In this document: in pieces, positions 49,635 through 62,577 of the stretch
Layout of the letters: every line of letters starts with the position of its first letter
Numbering within the stretch: the stretch's first letter is position 1
Assembly: GCF_051401765.1 (NCBI RefSeq)
Contig: NW_027480568.1
Coordinates: 372,001-436,000 of the forward strand
Source of the DNA: Calliopsis andreniformis
Taxonomy: Eukaryota; Arthropoda; Insecta; Hymenoptera; Andrenidae
Reading direction: 5' to 3'
Length of the DNA: 64,000 nucleotides
Notes under the pieces: generated by a model
The model's database searches: none
What the model was told of the DNA's origin: nothing
What the model saw: only the letters and a program-made list of their open reading frames with translations
Program-made: the position numbers and the translations under genes

Positions 49635-49795
49635 TGAAGATTGAGGACTTAGTGTTGAGGGTTGAGTGATGGGAATTGATGTTTGTGGATTGAGATTTGA
49701 AGATTGAAGAATGGGGATTGAGTATTGAAAACTGTGAATTGAGGATATTCTATTGAGGGTTGAGTATTGACAATTGATTGTTGAGGACTGAGGGC
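49635..49795 (+). repeat. Block A, class A6
   Basis: h3 TTAGTGT, h6 TGGGAAT, h11 TGAAGAA, h18 TGAGGGT, h20 TGACAAT. Confidence 0.85.
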
Positions 49796-49893
49796 TAAAG
49801 ATTGAGGATTCAGGATTGAGGATTCGGGATTGAGGGTTGAGGATTGAGGATTGAGGATCGACGCTTGAGGATTGAAGGTTGAGGATGGAGGAT

Positions 49894-50082
49894 TGAAAAG
49901 AGTGGACTGAGTGTTGAGGATTGAGTGTTGAGAATTCATGTTTGAGGATTGAGATTTGATTATTGAATATTGTGGATTGAGTATTGAACCATGAGAATTC
50001 AGGATACTCTATTGAGTATTAGGAATTGAGGATTGATGGTTGAGTATTGAGGATTGGTGTTTGAGGGTTCTGTGTGGAATAT
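49894..50082 (+). repeat. Block B
   Basis: Full length. It has TCATGTT for the seventh unit and CTGTGTG-type changes near the end. Confidence 0.8.
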
Positions 50083-50124
50083 TGAGGATTGAGGATTGAA
50101 GATTGAGAATTGAGGATTGAGGAT

Positions 50125-50285
50125 TGAACATTGAGGACTGAGTGTTGAGGGTTGAGTGATGAGAATTGATGTTTGTGGATAGAGATTTGAAGATTGCAGA
50201 TTGAGTATTGTGTATTGAAAACTGTGAATTGAGGATATTCTATTGAGGATTGAGGATTGTCACCTGATTGTTGAGGACTGAGGGC
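50125..50285 (+). repeat. Block A, class A5
   Basis: h13 TGTGTAT, h16 TGAGGAT, h20 TGTCACC. Confidence 0.85.
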
Positions 50286-51269
50286 TGAAGATTGAGGATT
50301 CAGGATTGAGGATTCAGAATTGAAGTTTGAGGACTGAGGATTGAGGATTGAGGATTGAAGATTGAGTATTGAGGATTGAAGGTTGAGGATTGAGGATTGA
50401 GAATTGAGGATTGAGGATGAGGGCTTAGGGTTGAGGATTGAGGTTTAAGGGTTGAGTATTGAAGATTGAGGATTGATGGTTGAGGATTTAGAATTGAGGA
50501 TTGAGGATTGAGTATCGAAAACTGAGTATTGAGGATTGAAGATTGAGGACTGAGGAATAAGGATTGAGGATTGAGGATGAGGGCTGAGGGTTGAGGATTG
50601 AGGCTTGAGGATTGAGGACTGAGGATTGAGGATTGAGAATTGAGGATTGATGGTTGAGTATTGAGGATTGAGGATCGAGGATTGAGAATTGAGGATTGAG
50701 GATTGAGGATTGAAGATTGAGGATTGGGTATTGAGGATTGAAGAATGAGGACTGAGGATTTAGGATTGAGGATCGAGGAATGAAGATTGAGTATTGGGGA
50801 TTGAAGATTGAGGATTGAGGATTGTAGATTGAGGATAGAGGATTGAGTATTCAGGATTGAGGATTGAGGATTGTAGATTGAGGATTGAGGATTGATGATT
50901 AAAGATTGAGTGTTGAGGATTGAAGATTGAGGATTGATGATTGGGGATTGAGGACTGAGTATTGAGGATTGAGGATTGAGTATTCAGGGTTGAGGATTGA
51001 GGATTGTAGATTGAGGATTGAGGATTGATGATTAAAGATTGAGTGTTGAGGATTGAAGATTGAGGATTGATGATTGGGGATTGAGGACTGAGGATTGAGG
51101 ATTGAGGATTGAGTATTGAAGGCTGAGGATTGATGATTGAGGATTGAGGATTGAGGATTGAGGATTGAGTATTGAGGACTGAGGGTTGAAGATGAGGATT
51201 GATGATTGAGGTTTAAAGATTGAGTATTGAGGATTGAAGATTGAAGATTGAGAATTGAGGATTGAGGAT

Positions 51270-51430
51270 TGAACATTGAGGACTGAGTGTTGAGGGTTGA
51301 GTGATGAGAATTGATGTTTGTGGATAGGGATTTGAAGATTGCAGATTCAGTATTGTGTATTGTAAACTGTGAATTGAGGATATTCTATTGAGGATTGGGG
51401 ATTGTCACCTGATTGTTGAGGACTGAGGGC
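51270..51430 (+). repeat. Block A, class A5
   Basis: h9 AGGGATT, h11 TGCAGAT then h12 TCAGTAT, h14 TGTAAAC, h20 TGTCACC. Counterpart of 44384 at 6,886 bp. Confidence 0.85.
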
Positions 51431-53537
51431 TGAAGATTGAGGATTCAGGATTGAGGATTCAGAATTGAGGTTTGAGGACTGAGGATTGAGGATTGAAAAT
51501 TGATTATTGAGGATTGAGGATTGGGGATTGAGGATTGAGGATTGAGGATTGAAGATTGACTATTGAGGATTGAAGATTGAGGATTGAGAACTGAGGATTG
51601 AGGATTGAGTATTGAGGATTGAGGATTGAGGATTAAAGATTGAGTATTGAGGATTGAAGATTGAGGATTGTGGATTGAAGATTGAGTATTGAGGATTGAA
51701 GATTGAGGATTGAGGATTGAGGATTGAGAATTGACGATGAGGTCTGAGGGTTGAGGATTGAGGTTTGAGGACTGAGGACTGAGGATTGAGGATTGAGAAT
51801 TGAGGATTGTGGATTGAGGATTGAGGATTGAAGATTGAGGATTGGGTATTGAGGATTGAACATTGAGGATTGAGGATTGAGGATCGAGGATTGCGGATTG
51901 AGGATTGAAGATTGAATATTGATGTTTGAAGATTGAGGATTGAGGATTGAGGGTTGTGGATTGAGGACGAGGACTGAGTGTTGAGTATTGATGTTTGAGG
52001 TCTGATGATTGAGGATTGAGGATTGAGAATTGAAGATTGAGGATTGAGGGTTGAGGATTGAGGATTGAGGATTGATGGTTGAGGATTGAGGATTGAGGAT
52101 TGAGTATTGAAGATTGAGAATTGAGGATTGAATGTTGAGGATTGAGGAATGAGGTTTGAGGATTGAGGACGATGGCTGATGGTTGAGGGTTGAGGTTTTA
52201 GGACTGAGGACTGAGGATTGAGGATTGAGAATTGAGGATTGAGGATTGGGGATTGAAGATTGGGGATTGGTAATTGAGGATTGAAGAATGAGGATTCAGG
52301 ATTGAGGATTGATGATTGGTGATTGAAGATTGAGTATTGAGGATTGAAGATTGAGTATTGATGATTGAAGATTGAGGATTGAGGGTTGAGGGTTGAGGGT
52401 TGCGGACGAGGACTGACGGTTGAGGATTGAGGTTTGAGGATTGAGGGTTGAGGCCTGAGGACTGAGGATAGAGGATTGAGGATGGAGCATTGAGGATTGA
52501 AGATTGAGGACTGGGGATTGAGGACTGAAGATTGAGGATTAAGGATTGAGGATTGGTGATTGAGGATCTAGGACTGAATATTGATTATTGAGGATTAAAG
52601 ATTGAGGATTGAGGATTGAGGACTGAGAATTGAGAATTGAGGATAAGGACTGAGGGTTGAGGATTGAGGTTTGAGGAATGAGGATTGAGGATTGAGGATT
52701 GAGGGTTGAAGTTTGAGGATTGGGGATTGAAGATTGAGGACTGAGGATTGAGGTTTGAGGATTGAGCATTGAGGATTGAAGATTGGGGACTGGGGATTGA
52801 GGATTGAAGATTGAGGATTAAGGATTGAGGATTGGGGATTGGAGATCTAGGATTGGAGATTGATTATTGAGGATTGATGATTGAGGTTTGAGGTTTGAGG
52901 ATTGAGAATTGAGAATTCAGGATGAGGACTGAGGGTTGAGGATTGAGGTTTGAGGTACGAGGATTGAGGATTGAGGATTGAGGACTGAGGATTGAGGATT
53001 GACTATTGAGGATTGAGGATTGAGTATTGAAGATTGAGTATTGAGGATTGAAGATTGAGGATTGTGCAATGAAGATTGAGTATTGAGGGTTGAAGATTGA
53101 GGATTGAGGATTTTGGATTGAGAATTGACGATGAGGGCTGAGGGTTGAGGATTGAGGTTTGAGGACTGAGGACTGAGGATTGAGGATTGAGGATTGAGGA
53201 TTGAGGTTTGAGGGTTGAGGATTGAGTATTGAAGATTGAGGACTGAGGATTGATGATTAAAGACTGAGTATTGAGGATTGAAGATCGAGGATTGATGATT
53301 GAGGATTGAGGAATGAGGATTGAGGATTGAGGATTGATGATTGAGGATTGAGGAATGAGGATTGAGGATTGAGGATTGAGGATTGAGTATTGAAGATTGA
53401 GTATTGATGATTGGGGATTGAGGATTGAGGATTGGGGATTGAGTATTGAGGACTGAGGATTGAAGATTGAGGATTGAGGATTGAGGATTAAAGATTGAGT
53501 ACTGAGGATTGAAGATTGAGAACTGAGGATTGAGGAT

Positions 53538-53698
53538 TGAACATTGAGGACTGAGTGTTGAGGGTTGAGTGATGAGAATTGATGTTTTTGGATAGAGATT
53601 TGAAGATTCCAGATTGAGTATTGTGTATTGAAAACTGTGAATTGAGGATATTCTATTGAGGATTGAGGATTGTCACCTGATTGTTGAGGACTGAGGGC
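53538..53698 (+). repeat. Block A, class A5
   Basis: h8 TTTGGAT, h11 TCCAGAT, h13 TGTGTAT, h20 TGTCACC. Confidence 0.85.
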
Positions 53699-54194
53699 TG
53701 AAGATTGACGATTCAGGATTGGGGATTCAGAATTGAGGTTTGAGGACTGAGGATTGAGGATTGAGGATTGAAGATTGAGTATTGAGGATTGAAGATTGAG
53801 GATTCAGGATTGAGGATTGAGGATTGATGATTGAGGATGAGAGCTGTGCGTTGAGGATTGAGGTTTGAGGACTGAGGACTGAGGAATGAGTATTGAGAAT
53901 TGGGGATTGAGGATTGAGTATTGACGATTGAGGATTGGGTATTGAGGATTGAAGGATGAGGCTTGAGTATTGAGGATTGAGGATTGAGGATTGAAGATTG
54001 AGTATTGAGGTTTGAAGGCTGACGATTGAGTGTTGAGGATTGAGGATTGAGGATTGAGGATTGATGATTGAGTATTGAGGATTGAAGATTGAGGATTGAG
54101 GTTTGAGGATTGAGGATTGAGGATTGAGTATTGAAGATTGAGGATTTGGGATTGAGGATTGACGATTGAGGATTGAAGATTGATGATTGAGGAT

Positions 54195-54355
54195 TGAACA
54201 TTGAGGACTGAGTGTTGAGGGCTGAGTGATGAGAATTGATGTTTGTGGATAGAGATTTGAAGATTCCAGATTGAGTATTGTGTATAGAAAACTGTGAATT
54301 GAGGATATTCTATTGAGGATTTAGGATTGTCACCTGATTGTTGAGGACTGAGGGC
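54195..54355 (+). repeat. Block A, class A5
   Basis: h4 TGAGGGC, h11 TCCAGAT, h13 TGTGTAT then h14 AGAAAAC, h19 TTAGGAT, h20 TGTCACC. Confidence 0.85.
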
Positions 54356-54710
54356 TGAAGATTGAGGATTCAGTATTGCGGATTCAGAATTGAGGTTTGA
54401 GGACTGAGGATTGAGGACTGAGGATTGAAGATTGAGTATTGAGGATTGAGGATTGAGGATTGAGGATTGAGGATTCAAGATTGGGGATTGAATATTGAGT
54501 ATTGACGATTGAAGATTGAGGATTGAGGATTGAGTGTTGAGGATTGAGGACGAGGACTGACGGTTGAGGATTGAGGTTTGAGGATTGAGGATTGAGGATT
54601 GATGACTGAGGATTGAGGATTGAGGATTGAGCACTGAGGATTGAAGATTGAGGACTGGAGATTGAGGATTGAAATTGACGATTGAGGATTGTGGATTGAG
54701 GATTGAGGAT

Positions 54711-54871
54711 TGAACATTGAGGACTGAGTGTTGAGGGTTGAGTGATGAGTAATGATGTTTGTGGATAGAGGTTTGAAGATTGCAGATTGAGTATTGAGTT
54801 TTGAAAACTGTGAATTGAGGATATTCTATTGAGGATTCAGGGTTGACATCTGATGGTTGAGGACTGAGGGC
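54711..54871 (+). repeat. Block A, class A5 (variant)
   Basis: h6 TGAGTAA, h9 AGAGGTT, h13 TGAGTTT, h16 TGAGGAT, h18 TGAGGAT then TCAGGGT, h20 TGACATC, h21 TGATGGT. Confidence 0.83.
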
Positions 54872-55974
54872 TTGAGATTGAGGATGCAGGGTTGAGGATT
54901 CAGGATTGAGGTTTGAGGACTGAGGATTGAGGATTGAAGATTGAGGATTGAGGATTGAGGATTGAGGATTGAAGATTGAGGATTGGGTATTGCGGATTCA
55001 ACATTGAGGATTGAGGACTGAGGATTGAGGATTGAGGATTGAGTATTGAAGATTGAGTATTGAGGATTGAAGATTGAGGATTGAGGACTGAGTATTGAGG
55101 ATTGAGTATTGAGGATTGAGGATTGAGGATTGATGATTGAGGATTGAGGATTGAAGATTGAGGATTGTGGATTGAAGATTGAGTATTGATGATTGAAGAT
55201 TGAGGATTGAGGATTGAGGATTGAGAATTGACGATGAGGGCTGAGGGTTGAGGATTGAGGTGTGAAGACAGAGGACTGAGGAATGAGGATTGAGATTTCA
55301 GGATTGAGGATTGAGGATTGAGGATTGAAGATTGAGGATTGGGTATTGAGGATTGAACATTGAGGATTGAGGATTGAGGATCGAGGATTGAGGATTGAGG
55401 ATTGAAGATTGAATATTGATTATTGTAGATTGAGGATTGAGGATTGAGTGTTGTGGATTGAGGACGAGGACTGAGGGATGGGTATTGATGTTTGAGGTCT
55501 GAGGATTGAGGATTGAGGATTGAGAATTGAGGATTGATGATTGAGGATTGAAGATTGAGGATTGGGTATTGAGGATTGAAGAATGAGGACTGAGGATTTA
55601 GGATTGAGGATTGAGGATGAGGGCTGAGGGTTGAGGATTGAGGTTTAAGGACTGAGGACTGAGGATTGAGGATTGAGAATTGAGGATTGAGGATTGAGGA
55701 GTGAAGATTGAGGATTTGGTATTGAGGATTCAAGATTGAGGATTGAGGATTGAGGATTGAGGATTGAGGATTGAGGATTGAGGATTGAAGATTGAGGATT
55801 GGGTATTGAGGATTGAAGAATGAGGATTGAGGATTGAGGATTGAGGATTGAGGATTGAAAGTTGAGTATTGAGGATTGAAGATTGAGGATTGATGACTGA
55901 GGATTGAGGATTGAGGATTGATGATTGCGGATTGAGTATTGAGGATAGAAGGTTGAGGATAGAGGGTTGAGTAT

Positions 55975-56135
55975 TGAAGATTGAGGACTTAGTGTTGAGG
56001 GTTGAGTGATGGGAATTAATGTTTGTGGATTGAGATTTGAAGATTGAAGAATGGGGATTGAGAATTGAAAACTGTGAATTGAGGATATTCTATTGAGGAT
56101 TGAGGATTGACAACTGATTGTTGAGGACTGAGGGC
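55975..56135 (+). repeat. Block A, class A6
   Basis: h3 TTAGTGT, h6 TGGGAAT, h7 TAATGTT, h11 TGAAGAA, h13 TGAGAAT. Followed by a B block. Confidence 0.85.
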
Positions 56136-56254
56136 TAAAGATTGAGGATTCAGGTTTGAGGATTCGGGATTGAGGTTTAAGGACTGAGGACTGAGGGTTG
56201 AGGATTGAGGATTGAGTATTGACGCTTGAGGATTGGGGGTTGAGGATGGAGGAT

Positions 56255-56443
56255 TGAAAAGAGTGGACTGAGTGTTGAGGATTGAGTGTTGAGAATTGAT
56301 GTTTGAGGATTGAGATTTGATTATTGAATATTGTGCATTGAGTATTGAACCATGAGAATTCAGGATACTCTATTGAGTATTGAGAATTGAGGATTGATGG
56401 TTGAGTATTGAGGATTGGTGGTTGAGGGTTGTGTGTTGAATAT
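56255..56443 (+). repeat. Block B
   Basis: Begins TGAAAAG. It has TGTGCAT in the core and TGAGAAT where neighbours have TAGGAAT; the tail is intact. Confidence 0.82.
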
Positions 56444-57608
56444 TGAGGTTTGAGGTTTGAGGATTGAGGATTCAAGTTTGAGGATTGGGTATTGCGGATT
56501 GAACATTGAGGATTGGGGATTGAGGATTGAGGATTGAGGATTGAGGATTGAAGATTGAGTATTGAGGATTGAAGATTGAGGATTGAGGACTGAGGATTGA
56601 GGATTGAGTATTGAGTATTGAGGATTGAGGATTGAAGATTGAGTATTGAGGATTGAAGATTGAGGATTGTGCATTGAAGATTGAGTATTGAAGATTGAAG
56701 ATTGAGGATTGAGGATTGAGGATTGAGAATTGACTATGAGGGCTGAGGGTTGTGGATTGAGGTTTGAGGACTGAGGACTGAGGATTGAGGATTGAGAATT
56801 GAGGACTGTAGATTTAGGATTGAGGATTGAAGATTGAGTATTGAGGATTGAGGATTGAAGATTGAGGATTGGGTATTGAGGATTGAACATTGAGGATTGA
56901 GGATTGAGGATCGAGGATTGAGGATTGAGGATTGAAGATAGAATATTGATTATTGTAGATTGAGGATTGAGGATTGAGTGTTGTGGATTGAGGACGAGGA
57001 CTGAGGGATGAGTATTGATGTTTGAGGATTGAAGATTGAGGATTGGGTATTGCGGATTGAACATTGAGGATTGAGGATTGAGGATTGAGGATTGAGGATT
57101 GAGGATTGAAGATTGAGTATTGAGGATTGAAGATTGAGGATTGAGGACTGAGGATTGAGGATTGAGTATCGAGGATTGAGGATTGAGGATTGAAGATTGA
57201 GTATTGAGGATTGAAGATTGAGGATTGTGCATTGAAGATTGAGTATTGAAGATTGAAGATTGAGGATTGAGGATTGAGGATTGAGAATTGACGATGAGGG
57301 CTGAGGGCTGTGGATTGAGGTTTGAGGACTGAGGACTGAGGATTGAGGATTGAGAATTGAGGACTGTAGATTTAGGATTGAGGATTGAAGATTGAGGATT
57401 GGGTATTGAGGATTGAACATTGAGGATTGAGGATTGAGGATCGAGGATTGAGGATTGAGGATTGACGACGAGGACTGAGGGCTGAGTATTGATGTTTCAG
57501 GTCTGAGGATTGAGGATTGAGGATTGAGAATTGAGGATTGAGGATTGAGGATTGAGGATTGAGGATTGAGGATTGAGGATTGAGGATTGTGGATTGAGGA
57601 TTGAAGAT

Positions 57609-57769
57609 TGAGGATTGGGGACTGAGTGCTGAGGGCTGTGTGATGAGAATTGATATTTGTGGATAGATATTTCAATATAGCAGATTGAGCATTGAGTATT
57701 GAAAGCTGTGAATTGAGGATATTCTATTGAGGATTGAGGATTGTCAACTGATTGTTGAGGATTGAGGGC
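57609..57769 (+). repeat. Block A, class A5 (variant)
   Basis: h3 TGAGTGC, h4 TGAGGGC, h7 TGATATT, h9 AGATATT, h14 TGAAAGC, h20 TGTCAAC. One of the most diverged A copies. Confidence 0.8.
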
Positions 57770-58600
57770 TGACGATTGAGGATACAGGATTGAGGATTCA
57801 GAATTGAGGTTTGAGGACTGAGGATTGAGGATTGAAGATTGATTATTGAGGATTGAGGATTGTGGATTGAGGATTGAAGATTGAGTATTGAGGGTTGAAG
57901 ATTGAGGATTGAGGATTGAGGGTTGAGAATTGACGATGAGGGCTGAGGGTTGAGGATTGAGGTTTGAGGACTGAGGACTGAGGATTGAGGATTGAGAATT
58001 GAGGACTGTAGGTTGAGGATTGAGGATTGAAGATTGAGGATTGGGTAGTGAGTATTGAACATTGAGTATTGAGGATTGAGGATCGAGGATTGAGGATTGA
58101 GGGTTGAAGATTGAATATTGATGATTGTAGATTGAGGATTGAGGATTGAGCGTTGTGGATTGAGGACGAGGACTGAGGGTTGAGTATTGATGTTTGAGGT
58201 CTGAGGATTGAGGATTGAGGATTGAGAATTAAGGATTGAGGATTGAGGATTGAAGATTGAGGATTGGGTATTGAGGATTGAAGAATGAGGACTGAGGATT
58301 TAGGATTGAGGATTGAGGATTGAAGATTGAGTATTGAGGATTGAAGATTAAGTATTGAGGATTGAAGATTGAGGACTGTGCGTTGAAGATTGAGTATTGA
58401 GGATTGAAGATTGAGGATTGAGGATTGAGGATTGAGAATTGACGATGAAGGCTGAGGGTTGAAGATTGAGGTTTGAGGACTGAGGGCTGAGGATTGAGGA
58501 TTGAGGATTGAGGATTGAGGATTGAGGGTTGAGGATTGAGGATTGAAGATTGAGGACTGAGGATTGATGATTAAAGATTGAGTATTGAGGATTGAAGATT

Positions 58601-60577
58601 GAGGATTGATGATTGAGGATTGAGGAATGAGGATTGAGGATTGAGGATTGAGCATTGAGGATTGAAGATTGGGGACTGGGGATTGAGGATTGAAGATTGA
58701 GGATTAAGGATTGAGGATTGGGGATTGGTGATCTAGGATTGGAGATTGATTATTGAGGATTGAAGATTGAGGGTTGAGGTTTGAGGATTGAGAATTGAGA
58801 ATTCAGGATGAGGACTGAGGGTTGAGGATTGAGGTTTGAGGTACGAGGATTGAGGATTGAGGATTGAGGACTGAGGATTGAGGATTGACTACTGAGGATT
58901 GAGGATTGAGGATTGAAGATTGAGTATTGAGGATTGAAGATTGAGGATTGCGCATTGAAGATTGAGTATTGAGGGTTGAAGATTGAGGATTGAGGATTGA
59001 GGGTTGAGAATTGACGATGAGGGCTGAGGGTTGAGGATTGAGGTTTGAGGACTGAGGACTGAGGATTGAGGATTGAGAATTGAGGACTGTAGATTGAGGA
59101 TTGAGGATTGAAAATTGAGGATTGGGTATTCAGTATTGAACATTGAGTATTGAGGATTGAGGATCGAGGATTGAGGATTGAGAATTGAAGATTGAATATT
59201 GATGATTGTAGATTGAGGATTGAGGATTGAGCGTTGTGGATTGTGGACGAGGACTGAGGGTTGAGTATTGATGTTTGAGGTCTGAGGATTGAGGATTGAG
59301 GATTGAGAATTGAGGATTGAGGATTGAGGATTGAAGATTGAGGATTGGGTATTGAGGATTGAAGAATGAGGACTGAGGATTTAGGATTGAGGATTGAGGA
59401 TTGAAGATTGAGTATTGAGGATTGAAGATTGAGTATTGAGGATTGAAGATTGAGGACTGTGCATTGAAGATTGAGCATTGAGGATTGAAGATTGAGGATT
59501 GAGGATTGAGGATTGAGAATTGACGATGAAGGCTGAGGGTTGAGGATTGAGGTTTGAGGACTGAGGGCTGAGGATTGAGGATTGAGGATTGAGGATTGAG
59601 GATTGAGGGTTGAGAATTGAGGATTGAAGATTGAGGACTGAGGATTGATGATTAAAGATTGAGTATTGAGGATTGAAGATTGAGGATTGATGATTGAGGA
59701 TTGAGGAATGAGGATTGAGGATTGAGGATTGATGATTGAGGACTGAGGAATGAGGATTGAGGATTGAGGGTTGAGGATTGAGTGTTGAAGATTGAGAATT
59801 GATGATTGAGGATTGAGGATTGAGGATTGAGGATTGAGTATTGAGGACTGAGGATTGAAGATTGAGGATTGAGGATTGAGGATTAAAGATTGAGTACTCA
59901 GGATTGAAGATTGAGAATTGAGGATTGAGGATTGAACATTGAGGACTGAGTGTTGAGGGTTGAGTGATGAGAATTGATGTTTGTGGATAGAGATTTGAAG
60001 ATTCCAGATTGAGTATTGTGTATTGAAAACTGTGAATTGAGGATATTCTATTGAGGATTGAGGATTGTCACCTGATTGTTGAGGACTGAGTGCTGAAGAT
60101 TGAGGATTCAGGATTGGGGATTCAGAATTGAGGTTTGAGGACTGAGGATTGAGGATTGAGGATTGAAGATTGAGTGTTGAGGATTGAAGATTGAGGATTG
60201 ATGTTTGAGGTCTGAGGATTGAGGATTGAGGATTGAGAATTGAGGATTGATGATTGAGGATTGAAGATTGAGGATTGGGTATTGAGGATTGAAGAATGAG
60301 GACTGAGGATTTAGGACTGAGGATTGAGGATTGAAGATTGAGTATTGAGGACTGAAGATTGAGGATTGAGTATTGAGGATTGAGGATTGAGGATTGAGGA
60401 TTGAGGATTGATGATTGAAGGTTGAGGATTGAGGATTGATGATTAAAGATTGAGTATTGAGGATTGAAGATTGAGGATTAATGATTGAGGATTGAGGATT
60501 GAGGATTGAGGATTGAGGATTGAGGATTGAGGATTGAGGATTGTGGATTGAGTATTGAAGATTGAGGATTGACGACT
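58601..60577 (+). repeat. 1,977-bp tandem duplication, copy 1
   Basis: Landmarks recur with a constant 1,977-bp offset: GATCTAGGATTGG, GCGTTGTGG at 59,231 and 61,208, and the A5 block at 59933 and 61910. I count four 6-base slip units per copy (near 58,807, 59,016, 59,247 and 59,522), and 279 x 7 + 4 x 6 = 1,977. Edges are approximate. It contains no gene. Confidence 0.87.
59933..60093 (+). repeat. Block A, class A5
   Basis: h11 TCCAGAT, h13 TGTGTAT, h20 TGTCACC, h23 TGAGTGC; inside 1,977-bp copy 1. Confidence 0.85.
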
Positions 60578-62577
60578 GAGGATTGAGGATTGAGGATTGA
60601 GGAATGAGGATTGAGGATTGAGGATTGAGCATTGAGGATTGAAGATTGGGGACTGGGGATTGAGGATTGAAGATTGAGGATTAAGGATTGAGGATTGGGG
60701 ATTGGTGATCTAGGATTGGAGATTGATTATTGAGGATTGAAGATTGAGGGTTGAGGTTTGAGGATTGAGAATTGAGAATTCAGGATGAGGACTGAGGGTT
60801 GAGGATTGAGGTTTGAGGTACGAGGATTGAGGATTGAGGATTGAGGACTGAGGATTGAGGATTGACTACTGAGGATTGAGGATTGAGGATTGAAGATTGA
60901 GTATTGAGGATTGAAGATTGAGGATTGCGCATTGAAGATTGAGTATTGAGGGTTGAAGATTGAGGATTGAGGATTGAGGGTTGAGAATTGACGATGAGGG
61001 CTGAGGGTTGAGGATTGAGGTTTGAGGACTGAGGACTGAGGATTGAGGATTGAGAATTGAGGACTGTAGATTGAGGATTGAGGATTGAAAATTGAGGATT
61101 GGGTATTCAGTATTGAACATTGAGTATTGAGGATTGAGGATCGAGGATTGAGGATTGAGGATTGAAGATTGAATATTGATGATTGTAGATTGAGGATTGT
61201 GGATTGAGCGTTGTGGATTGTGGACGAGGACTGAGGGTTGAGTATTGATGTTTGAGGTCTGAGGATTGAGGATTGAGGATTGAGAATTGAGGATTGAGGA
61301 TTGAGGATTGAAGATTGAGGATTGGGTATTGAGGATTGAAGAATGAGGACTGAGGATTTAGGATTGAGGATTGAGGATTGAAGATTGAGTATTGAGGATT
61401 GAAGATTGAGTATTGAGGATTGAAGATTGAGGACTGTGCATTGAAGATTGAGCATTGAGGATTGAAGATTGAGGATTGAGGATTGAGGATTGAGAATTGA
61501 CGATGAAGGCTGAGGGTTGAGGATTGAGGTTTGAGGACTGAGGGCTGAGGATTGAGGATTGAGGATTGAGGATTGAGGATTGAGGGTTGAGAATTGAGGA
61601 TTGAAGATTGAGGACTGAGGATTGATGATTAAAGATTGAGTATTGAGGATTGAAGATTGAGGATTGATGATTGAGGATTGAGGAATGAGGATTGAGGATT
61701 GAGGATTGATGATTGAGGACTGAGGAATGAGGATTGAGGATTGAGGGTTGAGGATTGAGTGTTGAAGATTGAGAATTGATGATTGAGGATTGAGGATTGA
61801 GGATTGAGGATTGAGTATTGAGGACTGAGGATTGAAGATTGAGGATTGAGGATTGAGGATTAAAGATTGAGTACTCAGGATTGAAGATTGAGAATTGAGG
61901 ATTGAGGATTGAACATTGAGGACTGAGTGTTGAGGGTTGAGTGATGAGAATTGATGTTTGTGGATAGAGATTTGAAGATTCCAGATTGAGTATTGTGTAT
62001 TGAAAACTGTGAATTGAGGATATTCTATTGAGGATTGAGGATTGTCACCTGATTGTTGAGGACTGAGTGCTGAAGATTGAGGATTCAGGATTGGGGATTC
62101 AGAATTGAGGTTTGAGGACTGAGGATTGAGGATTGAGGATTGAAGATTGAGTGTTGAGGATTGAAGATTGAGGATTGATGTTTGAGGTCTGAGGATTGAG
62201 GATTGAGGATTGAGAATTGAGGATTGATGATTGAGGATTGAAGATTGAGGATTGGGTATTGAGGATTGAAGAATGAGGACTGAGGATTTAGGACTGAGGA
62301 TTGAGGATTGAAGATTGAGTATTGAGGACTGAAGATTGAGGATTGAGTATTGAGGATTGAGGATTGAGGATTGAGGATTGAGGATTGATGATTGAAGGTT
62401 GAGGATTGAGGATTGATGATTAAAGATTGAGTATTGAGGATTGAAGATTGAGGATTGATGATTGAGGATTGAGGATTGAGGATTGAGGATTGAGGATTGA
62501 GGATTGAGGATTGAGGATTGTGGATTGAGTATTGAAGATTGAGGATTGACGACTGAGGATTGAGGATTGAGGATTGA
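60578..62577 (+). repeat. 1,977-bp tandem duplication, copy 2
   Basis: Second copy, differing from the first by only a handful of substitutions that I noticed. It ends near 62,577, where sequence of a different class (A4-type) begins. The low divergence suggests one of the youngest events in the window. Confidence 0.85.
61910..62070 (+). repeat. Block A, class A5
   Basis: Duplicate of 59933 at 1,977 bp. Confidence 0.85.

Larger units (their letters stand above)
47577..50082 (+). repeat. Cluster of A6+B cassettes
   Basis: An A6 block followed by a B block about 100-120 bp further on occurs three times (47577/47857, 48452/48732, 49635/49894). One B block stands alone (49404), and one A4 block (48088) lies between cassettes. 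A further cassette lies at 55975/56255. It contains no gene. Confidence 0.75.
50083..58600 (+). repeat. A5-type domain with local duplications
   Basis: A5 blocks occur at 50125, 51270, 53538, 54195, 54711 and 57609, with one A6+B cassette at 55975-56443. About 51.0-52.7 kb matches 44.1-46.35 kb. About 52.76-53.1 kb matches 58.65-59.0 kb, marked by a rare GATCTAGGATTGG landmark. Parts of 54.95-55.5 kb recur near 56.5-57.0 kb. It contains no gene. Confidence 0.65.

Noticed and set aside
47577..50082. CRISPR-like array (recurrent A6 and B blocks as repeats with spacers)
   Set aside because: The intervening sequence is the same heptamer repeat, spacing is irregular, blocks are far longer than CRISPR repeats, and no cas gene is present.
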